A stretch of 38,905 nt of DNA from Priapulus caudatus. Its lineage: Eukaryota; Priapulida; Priapulimorpha; Priapulimorphida; Priapulidae. The notes below the pieces were generated by a model. It searched no databases and was not told the origin of the DNA. It saw nothing but the letters and a program-made list of their open reading frames with translations. The stretch is taken from assembly GCF_000485595.1 (NCBI RefSeq), contig NW_014578352.1:97683-136587 (forward strand). Direction: 5' to 3'. The first letter of the stretch is position 1; every line of letters begins with the position of its first letter. This document shows positions 31,551 through 38,905 of the stretch, piece by piece. Made by a program: the position numbers and the translations under genes.

Positions 31551-32140
31551 TATTGAATGGCGGCTATCTTACGTGGGTCGGGCGCCACGCCGGTCCTGGA
31601 AATAATGTGCCCCAGGTAACTAACAGACTGTTTGAGAAAGACACATTTACATGGATTCAGTGTCAACCCTGCTTGGCGCAGGCGTTCAAATACAGTTTGT
31701 ACATCCAAAAGATGCTGGTCAAATGTTGGTGAGTATATGACAATATCATCGATGTACGGGATTGCACACTTATCCGTAAGCCCCTGTAAAACGTTATTTA
31801 AAAGCTGTTGAAACACACTCGGCAAATTTCGGAGTCCGAAGGGAACGTAATGATAGACATATGTAGCTGTATGCGTAATTATAGCACTCTTATGTTGATC
31901 TTCTGGATGCACAGGTATCTGAAAATATCTGCTCTTCAAATCTAACGTGGTAAAGTACTGTGCGTTAGCCAACAACGCTAATATATCATCGATTCTTGGC
32001 AAAGGGTAAATTATTGCCTCTGTCACATTGTTGAGGGCGCGATAGTCTACAACCATTCTACCTAGAAACTAGTCTTTCTTCTTAACTATGAAGACGGGGA
32101 AACTCTATTCCCTAGAAGCTTCTGATATAATACCCGCTTA
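31550..32140 (-). pseudogene. pol: Reverse transcriptase, copy C (near complete)
   Basis: A 168-codon open frame (32056-31550) contains, in order, VVDYRALNNV, PLPRIDDIL, LDLKSRYFQIPV (first catalytic Asp intact), VPFGLRN, the YIDD box (residues 101-104) and SYLGHIISRTGV. This is a typical Ty3/Gypsy RT, with YIDD rather than YLDD. Upstream in the same frame is PVFIVKKKD, followed by TAG (32071-32069) where the family usually has Gly or a similar residue. RT, linker end and RNase H are all in one frame; only point stops, no frameshifts, break it. Confidence 0.9.
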
Positions 32141-33880
32141 AAGTAATGTATCTATATGCGTCTGTAAAGCTTTCCTATGTAAATATAGTGTTCTGAATGG
32201 CAGTTGTGAAATGGGCTTATGGGTTTGTGTGTTAATTCTCATTCGCACTAAATGTGTATGTGACAATTTGTTATCGCTTGTAGCAAATAAGGTGTAATTC
32301 CTAGTAACGATGTCGTGTATCGCTGTATGTTGATTGCCGCTTAAATGCTGTAAATTAACAGACGATATAATTAACTGCTGCGCTGTGGCTGTATCTGTCT
32401 CAGCGTGCACATTCGCTTTATTTACGGGTGCGTGTCTAGCTGACTGGAGCTCAGCGCCCCCTTTGTCTTCACTACCAGCTACTAATGCCACCAAACTGGT
32501 TTTCGCTTCTTCAAGATGGCGGGCGGCCGCTGGCCGGCTAGCAGCAGCGTGTATAGACACAATGGGCTGTGGTTGGCACGCGTTGTCTACATGAGCTGTA
32601 TATGCACGCAAATGTCTAGGCATTGTTATAAAATTTACGTTATCGTGGGGTTCCCGGTTACCTGTTAAAAAGTAGATTAATTTAATACCGGCTTCTCTGT
32701 AACAGAACATGCATGTATATTAGCTGCATACTCGCTGCCTTGACACACGAGTGGAAGCGCAGTAACTGCGCTATTGTGTATGCTGGCAGCTCGCTTCTCC
32801 AAACCAGTTTTGTTTTCGCTACACGCCTGGCGTGCTGTGTTGAAACAGCTAGTTTTCTGTATGTCCGTGTCACTATAGCCGCCCTCAGTATGCTGTGTCG
32901 TTCCTAGTTTAAAAAAAATATTGTTATTATTACCACTATCATTAGTAGTTGATGTCGTAGAAATTTTCTCTACTTTTATTACAACACGCGTGTCTTTATT
33001 AGGTCGTTCCCCAGCTTGTGGCGACTTTACAAACGCACTGCGCCCTTGCATGCCCACATCCGTATAGTCATCATCCCATGATTTATTAATGACTTTTCCA
33101 TGATCTGTTAATAAAATAGACTTATTAGTCAAGAGTTCAGTGTGTTTACGCCGTGTATTCGTGGCGACAGACGGGCTCGCTATCGCGGGATCTCTTCCAT
33201 TGTTTACATCAGCCAGCTGGGTTGGTCGCTTCAGAAAACTGGTTTTTGCTGTGTCTACGTCAAAATGGCCGACAAGCTTAGTCGCTTTAGTACGTATCCT
33301 AGAAACAACAGGATTATTTGCTGTCTTAGTAATGTCCACTAAAGGTTTCAAAACACGATCGTAATTACCAGGTTGCCTACCAATTGCCGTAACAATAGAC
33401 GCCCTGCGCCTTGGCACAACCCCCTCTTTGCCGTAATTAGGGCAAGGCTTACCACTTTGACCGCTATTAGCACATACAATAGACAGCTGACGCTGCGACC
33501 TAGATGTGCGACGGTTAGGTGTGACGTAGTTAGGACGAGAACATTGACGATAATTAGTAGAACTGCTAATTTTAGCAGCACGTGGCGACGCGGGATTGTT
33601 TGTTGTCTGCCTTCGCGCGTCTAGCTGTCTGCCTACTTGTATAGAACCTTGACGCCAAGTAGTGGACCTAACCCCTGGAATCGTGGGAATAATTGTTGTT
33701 AGTTTTGGGATACCCAACTGCCTGCCCGCTTGAATAGAAATAATATTATTATGCGCGAGATAATTAGCTGCTCGAAATCTGCGACTGTCAACACTTAGCC
33801 GCGGCGAAGTTCGGACAATGCGTGGATTACCTGGCCGTTTAGACGCCTGAAACCGTGTGAAAGTGGTTAGTTAAATAGTA
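32138..33880 (-). pseudogene. pol: PR-RT linker region of Pol, copy C
   Basis: Two overlapping open stretches, 33717-32677 (346 codons) and 32710-32138 (190 codons), are one frame split by a one-base loss in an A-run near 32670; copy A reads through that point. The frame is the same as the protease frame upstream. The content is hydrophilic and rich in Ser, Thr, Asn, Arg and Lys, with no recognised fold, and ends in the RT lead-in (QLPFRTLYLH). At about 580 codons it is far longer than the short PR-RT spacer of most Gypsy elements. Confidence 0.7.
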
Positions 33881-33888
33881 GATCCAGT

Positions 33889-34491
33889 TTATAAGTGCAG
33901 GGGGTTACTGCCTTGATTATACAATAAGACATCTGCGCCTCGCCCCTGCACTCGTAACGAAGAATCACTATACTTAGCTGAACAATGGCGCGCCGTTCTG
34001 GCTGGCAGCGTAACTGCTCGTATCAACTCTATACGTCTACATGTCAGAGGTTTATAACTAACTATTTCAACGATACTATTTCTAATGTTTAGCAACCCAC
34101 GCATAATATCTAACTTAACCCCATGCGCGTTGAAAAAATCACAATCTAAAATCATCCTATGTTCTAAATTTTTAACTATATAAAATAAATGAGAAATCTC
34201 ATAATGAGCTATTCTAACTGTCAGTGTGACTTTACCTATTACATACAGATCGTCTCCAGAAGCAGACCGTAAGATTTGTGTGGATCCTGCGACGAATGAA
34301 TCTAGATATAATACTTCTAACTGCCGCCATAACTGATAATTAATTAAACTCACTGCTGCTCCACTATCCAATAATGCATTTATTCTAATCTTACCCACTA
34401 AAATTAAACAAGATGGCGTCGTTTTGTTATTTGTGTCGTGCGTTATTGGAAAAATGCTATTATGAGACTTTAAAATTGTCGCTACCTTCAA
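33889..34491 (-). pseudogene. pol: Aspartic protease (retropepsin), proximal duplicate
   Basis: An open segment of 200 codons holds the catalytic ALLDSGAAVSL motif (Asp at local residue 42), a hydrophobic strand-rich middle and MILDCDFFNAHGVKLDI, the retropepsin 'iLG.Df...' end. It cleaves the Gag-Pol polyprotein in functional relatives. The frame ends with TAA (33891-33889), and a second TAA follows before the linker opens in the same frame. It lies in the -1 frame relative to Gag. A nearly identical duplicate is at 36424-37026. Confidence 0.85.
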
Positions 34492-34522
34492 CGTCTCTGG
34501 TGTCTGAAAGCAGCGCGAGCAT

Positions 34523-34906
34523 TTACCTGTTGGTTATTAGTATTTGCATAATTATCATTACTAGTGCGCTGTTGCATATAACATTGGTACCAAATGTGTT
34601 CACTCTGACCACATAAAGAACAACTCGGAGAACCGTCCGGTGTGTAAATATATATTGTGTGTTTGCTCTGGGTGTAATTAATGCGTTACGTGTAGGTGTT
34701 GGATATTGTCGCGTAGGCATACGTGGTGAATAATTTGTGGTTGCTCGCTTGTAGCGCTTGGCGTAAAATTCGAAGAAAAACGCTGCGGTTGCTGTGGCTG
34801 TAGCCTTGGCGGCGTGCTGGTGGTGCATTAGTTTGCTGTTGTTGATAGCGAGCATTATTTTGTTGTGTGTCATTGCGTGAATTATTATTCGTGCGTGTGC
34901 TAAATT
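34523..34906 (-). pseudogene. gag: Gag 3' part with intact zinc knuckle (fragment)
   Basis: In the Gag frame, a Gln/Asn-rich stretch and PPARRQGYSHSN lead, across a TAA (34688-34686), to CSLCGQSEHIWYQC (34622-34581), a perfect C-X2-C-X4-H-X4-C nucleocapsid knuckle that binds RNA. The fragment stops at 34906, where X4 begins. A longer open stretch in another frame over this region is not Gag. Confidence 0.75.
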
Positions 34907-35756
34907 TATATATATATACTTTACAGAAATTTCTTTTGGCAGAATTGTTTTTTGTGTGGACAAATCCGTTATTACCTATGGTTAGTAATTACGGTAGAAG
35001 ACTAGCAGCGATCGTGCAAATCGATATGTCAGACCAGAAATGAATAACGCCATAGGTGGCGCGTTAGTCAGGCGATAACGGAATACATGCATACGCTATG
35101 AGCACAACGTGGGAATACTATTATTTTTACCCTGCCAGGATTCAAGTTGAACAACATTCTGCCACAACTAGGCTGATATTCCTGTATAGATATTGTAACG
35201 CTATGCTTCAAATTAAGAAATTGGCAAGAGATCGAATTATGAGCAATTAATAGAGATAACATTCTAACACAATCTAACATTCCAACTTAACATAACATAA
35301 TAACTGCTGGCATCAAATCATAATTATTATTAGCATGAAATCTTGACACAAAGAGCATAAAATGTTAGCATAATCGTGATACAAATACCAGTCCATGAAA
35401 GCAGGTATAATTTAGATAACATTTAAGTAAAAATAGGAAAAAAAGATTTGGTACAGTCGTGTTAAAATATTAGGTTAATTAAGATATAATTTAGGTAAAC
35501 CAGGTTTCGGTATTGGTCAGCCAACAGACTGTATCCACAAGTATCTGACGCGGCCACATTAATGACCAGTCTCTTCCCCGATACCCCCCCTTCCATTTTA
35601 ATTAAATAATTTTCGCGAAATATGATTCCTCTCGAGAGATATTACGCATGCGCGAACACTGATTTTAGCCTGAAAATTATGCAAAATATTTGGGAGAGAG
35701 AGTGAGAGCGGAGAGGCCGAGAAAGAAGGGAGAGAAAGAGGGGTAAGAAAGCGGGG
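34906..35756. repeat. Repeat unit X, truncated copy X4
   Basis: Starts at tatatatatactttacagaaat and runs through ttacgcatgcgcgaacactg (35642) to the GA-rich stretch (about 35695-35755), equal to about 1825-2680 of X1. Both the (TCC)n start and everything from the candidate coding stretch on are missing. The left junction shows short homology (aaattta) with gag. Confidence 0.85.
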
Positions 35757-36340
35757 GCGCGTTTCACTAACGTCCGCTAAAGTTCTCCGCTAAGTTCTCC
35801 GTTCGCTCTTTAGCGAACGGAGGCATAACGGAGAGCTTAGCGAACGGACAACTCCTGTTTTACAAACGCTCTGCTATGCCTCCGCTAAATAGCGGAGGAA
35901 AGCAGTCAGTCAGCTGGCAGATAACTACAAACATGTGTTGCAGTTGCTAGACGAAACGCGGCCATGATCCCGAGGCGCTCGCCGAGGATTGACACTTTGT
36001 GTCTTCCAATCACAGTCCACGCCGCCCCTTTATGATCAAAATTTGTGAGTACAATACCATTCGGACACGGAATCGCCGATCTCAGGAACTAGGGCATTCT
36101 GCTAGGCTAGAACGGTTTCATACGATAGAGTTTGGCACAAATACGAATATAACACGCTGTTTTGCGCACAGTGCTAAGTTCTTTTCTTTCATTTTCGCAT
36201 ATCTGTAGGCACGATAAGCCCCGCCTTATTTGTTGATTGGCATGAATGGGGCGTCAACGACGTGAGCTGACTCCTGTACCTACTGCAAGCCCGTTGACTT
36301 TTCGTAAATAATGAAATGCCCGGCCGATGCATTTCGCATC
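35757..36340. mobile_element. Foldback-containing insert (unclassified)
   Basis: Begins ggcgcgtttcactaacg and contains nested palindromes: ctccgttcgct…agcgaacggag (35797-35822), cctccgctaaatagcggagg (35879-35898), and an imperfect larger arm pair spanning about 35772-35848. The motif tccgctaa recurs. The remaining 430 bases have no repeat elsewhere in the window and no convincing open frame. A short non-autonomous foldback element is possible, but I see no terminal repeat at 36340. Confidence 0.4.
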
Positions 36341-37437
36341 TAAGTTCGGACAATGCGTGGATTACCTGGCCGTTTAGACGCCTGAAACCGTGTGAAAGTG
36401 GTTAGTTAAATAGTAGATCCAGTTTATAAGTGCAGAGGGTTACTGCCTTGATTATACAATAAGACATCTGCGCCTCGCCCTTGCACTCGTAACGAAGAAT
36501 CACTATACTTAGCTGAACAATGGCGCGCCGTTCTGGCTGGCAGCGTAACTGCTCGTATCAACTCTATACGTCTACATGTCAGAGGTTTATAACTAACTAT
36601 TTCAACGATACTATTTCTAATGTTTAACAACCCACGCATAATATCTAACTTAACCCCATGCGCGTTGAAAAAATCACAATTTAAAATCATCTTATGTTCT
36701 AAATTTTTAACTATATAAAATAAATGGGAAATCTCATAATGAGCTATTCTAACTGTCAGTGTGACATCACCTATTACATACAGATCGTCTCCAGAAGCAG
36801 ACCGTAAGATTTGTGTGGATCCTGCGACGAATGAATCTAGATATAATACTTCTAACTGCCACCATAACTGATAATTAATTAAACTCACTGCTGCTCCACT
36901 ATCCAATAATGCATTTATTCTAATCTTACCCACTAAAATTAAACAAGATGGCGTCGTTTTGTTATTTGTGTCGTGCGTTATTGGAAAAATGCTATTATGA
37001 GACTTTAAAATTATTGCTACCTTCAACGTCTCTGGTGTCTGAAAGCAGTGCGAGCATTTACCTGTTGGTTATTAGTATTTGCATAATTATCATCACTAGT
37101 GCGCTGTTGCATATAACATCGGTACCAAATGTGCTCTGACCACATAAAGCACCCAAATCGGAGAACCGTCCGGTGTGTAAATATATATTGTGTGTTTGCT
37201 CTGGGTGTAATTAATGCGTTACGTGTAGGTGTTGGATATTGTCGCGTAGGCATACGTGGTGAATAATTTGTGGTTGCTCGCTTGTAGCGCTTGGCGTAAA
37301 ATTCGAAGAAAAACGCTGCGGTTGCTGTGGCTGTAGCCTTGGCGGCGTGCTGGTGGTGCATTAGTTTGCTGTTGTTGATAGCGAGCATTATTTTGTTGTG
37401 TGTCATTGCGTGAATTATTATTCGTGCGTGTGCTAAA
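36341..37437. repeat. Direct repeat 2 of the gag-protease segment
   Basis: Second copy of 33808-34906. It starts at aagttcggacaatgcgtgg directly after the foldback insert and is continuous on its right side with the upstream part of gag, so this copy keeps the original gag context. Confidence 0.9.
36424..37026 (-). pseudogene. pol: Aspartic protease (retropepsin), distal duplicate
   Basis: A 200-codon segment with the same ALLDSGAAVSL motif and MILNCDFFNAHGVKLDI end (Asp to Asn relative to the other copy in the C-terminal motif). It overlaps the end of the Gag frame by a few codons in the -1 frame. Directly downstream it is cut off from the linker by the insert, so it cannot feed into RT. 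Confidence 0.85.
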
Positions 37438-38179
37438 TCTATTTGCCTGTGCATTTAAAGGCTTGTTCTTGAAATCTGACACAATCTGCCGTAGATCTGC
37501 GATTTGTTGTAACATACTCGGTAAAGAGATATCACTAATATCAGACCTTTGTGACAGTAATCTTATTAAGGTTAAGTCCAGGGCGGCTTCTGAATTAGCT
37601 AATTGCACAGCTTTTGCGTACTTCGCTGGTTTTTGTTTAACCAGGGCACGTCTTAGCCCATCACTAGCTACCCCATCTATGAAAATATCGGGCATGCGTG
37701 AATTATGACTCGTGTCTGTTTTTACAACAATGCCAAAAGCAGATCAGGAGTACGCTTCTAATCTTTTAGCGAAAGATTGGACCGATTCCTCATGTTTCTG
37801 TTTAGCACGCTTAAATTTTTGAAGTGCGATCGCCGATTCGCCTGCGTCTGTGTACCTCTGTTTCAAAATTTGCAAAACGTGCGACCATTGTATGTCGGGA
37901 TGTACAGATAAGATTTCTGCTAAATATTGGGCGGGCTCGTCACTTAGAAGTCTTAATGCTAGTCTGACACGCCTGTTATCATCATGCTGATTTGAAATAA
38001 TAAAAAAATTGCTCTAAATGTGTATCCACTGTCTAAAATCTATCGGACTCTTATCCGTCCCGGTAAATACCTTATACCCGCCAAGTAAAACTAACGATTG
38101 CACCTCTCTTAAACAATTTGCTTGGAAAGACGTTCTCGGGAAACGAAATACATCGTGCTGATGGTTGCTGCATCAATTT
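37023..38179 (-). pseudogene. gag: Gag polyprotein relic (capsid and nucleocapsid)
   Basis: One frame runs from the N at 38180 to about 37220. It contains DFRQWIH, RRVRLALRLLSDEPAQYL, KFKRAKQKHEESVQSFAKRL and DIFIDGVASDGLRRAL, the helical pattern of the retrotransposon Gag capsid domain, then a Gln/Asn-rich C-terminus. In-frame stops are TAG (38016-38014), TGA (37746-37744) and TAA (37221-37219). The knuckle near 37129-37170 is spoiled by small indels (first copy at 34581-34622 is intact). The true N-terminus lies at or beyond the N; an ATG exists at 38173. Confidence 0.8.
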
Positions 38180-38262
38180 NTTATAGCTATATGTACGTAC
38201 GTATCAAGAGCTCATAATAGAGATCTCTATTAGGAGCTCTTGGTACGTATATATAGCTATAA
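38180..38262. repeat. 82-bp palindrome beside an ambiguous base
   Basis: Directly after the N, ttatagctatat…caagagctc…atagagatc (38181-38222) is mirrored through 38262, with centre agagatctct and no spacer. Such a perfect-centre palindrome can be an element terminus, or can explain why assembly failed at the N. It is not seen elsewhere in the window. Confidence 0.85.
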
Positions 38263-38521
38263 GGCACTACACTCAATTATAACTGAGGACTAAGCAGATA
38301 TGATCCACAAGCCAGATTGATTTGTTAGAGTCAAAGGTACGTTACATATTATTATACGCTGCGTGCGTATCACTCTGTCCACGCGCGTAGAGCCTGGTCA
38401 GGCCAGAACCATATCTCCGCTATTTTAAGACCATAGAAAGCCTAGATCATATACACCCCGTATCAAACTATAGAGCCTTTGCCTAACTATAAGGGAGGGA
38501 GTGCAGCATATTGGGAGAGAG

Positions 38522-38552
<31 letters not shown>

Positions 38553-38905
38553 TATAATTATATATAATTATATATAGGGAGAGAGATATGCCCCGTATCA
38601 AACTGAGCACAACAAAAGCTGAGGTAAGTTCCAGTTTAAACCAGAATGCCAGTCGTTTGCTTGCCAATGCAAGCATTGTTCATGCAGCTAGGTTCGCGAT
38701 CTGTGCGCTCTTAGCAACGCAGGACCGGCCGAAGGTCCACGAGTGCCAGGGATCTCTTTGTTTCGTGGTATAATAGCCACGCACTAACACCTTCCTATGT
38801 TGACCGAACGGGTTTTCTCGTTGGTGTTGACAGTGATTTCGGAACTTCAAGGCTGCGTTTCGTTGGCGGGATAAAAAATATCAAAAGAAAAAACGGCCTA
38901 CTTAG
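38263..38905. other. Unassigned sequence with (TA)n tract
   Basis: Contains a ta-rich microsatellite (38520-38578) flanked on both sides by gggagagagatat, and the motif ccgtatcaaact twice (38458, 38591). An open frame at 38588-38773 (61 codons) begins with a real ATG but resembles nothing I know. No LTR or primer-binding site for copy C was identified here. Confidence 0.4.

Larger units (their letters stand above)
33808..34906. repeat. Direct repeat 1 of the gag-protease segment
   Basis: Matches 36341-37437 at about 98-99% by eye, from aagttcggacaatgcgtgg to gtgcgtgtgctaaat. The two repeats flank X4 and a foldback insert. Repeat 1 is continuous with the linker and RT, repeat 2 with the rest of gag. 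Confidence 0.9.

Noticed and set aside
34523..34963. 146-codon Ala/Thr-rich frame over the gag fragment
   Set aside because: It is out of phase with the CCHC knuckle; the Gag frame is the one containing PPARRQG and the knuckle.
38588..38773. A small host gene starting at the ATG
   Set aside because: 61 codons, no recognised motif, no duplicate to test conservation; left as unassigned sequence.

Overview
The window looks like transposon-rich, non-genic DNA from a eukaryote, most likely an arthropod and probably an insect. The evidence is three copies (two long, one short) of a Ty3/Gypsy-type retroelement carrying a baculovirus-F-like envelope gene (the errantivirus type of architecture), many micro- and minisatellites, (TTAGGG)4 blocks, and no bacterial-style gene packing. 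The species cannot be fixed from sequence alone. A 10-N gap (21518-21527), a single N (38180) and patches dense in one-base indels show a draft assembly built partly from noisy reads, so some frameshifts may be sequence errors.

Layout. (1) 1-1560 is the left arm (Y) of a large inverted repeat whose partner (Y') is 17886-20622. (2) 1559-4930 is a (TCC)n tract followed by an unclassified repeat unit, here called X1; it is followed by a 27-bp minisatellite (5160-6150) and a GC-rich block. (3) 7078-13130 is retroelement copy A, minus strand: PR-RT linker, truncated RT, integrase, acidic Pol tail, Env. (4) 13140-14035 is unassigned sequence plus a purine-rich tract. (5) 14055-15332 is a short copy B (integrase C-terminus to Env N-terminus), fused directly to X2 (15333-17605), which ends in (GGA)n and then Y'. 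(6) 20749-21094 looks like an isolated LTR. (7) 21528-25290 is X3, flanked by an inverted repeat of about 550 bp and carrying a hairpin with telomere-like repeats in its loop. (8) 25460-38179 repeats the order of region 2-3 (minisatellite, GC block, Env, Pol) and continues into the most complete copy, C: RNase H, full RT, linker, protease and Gag. Its gag-protease junction is duplicated, with X4 and a foldback insert (34906-36340) between the duplicates. (9) 38181-38905 begins with an 82-bp palindrome and has no recognised gene.

How the genes fit together. In copy C (reading leftwards) Gag has a capsid-like region and a CCHC knuckle. Pol lies in the -1 frame and runs protease, an unusually long linker (about 580 codons), RT, RNase H, HHCC zinc domain, DDE core and C-terminal domain. 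Env follows and has a conserved candidate 3' splice site at its start. Every copy is broken. Copies A and C share the same in-frame stops in the linker/RT, the same substitution of the integrase catalytic Glu by Lys, and the same Env breaks. They therefore look like copies of an already dead element spread by segmental duplication, or two assembled haplotypes, rather than independent insertions. No intact host gene, tRNA, rRNA or CRISPR array was found.
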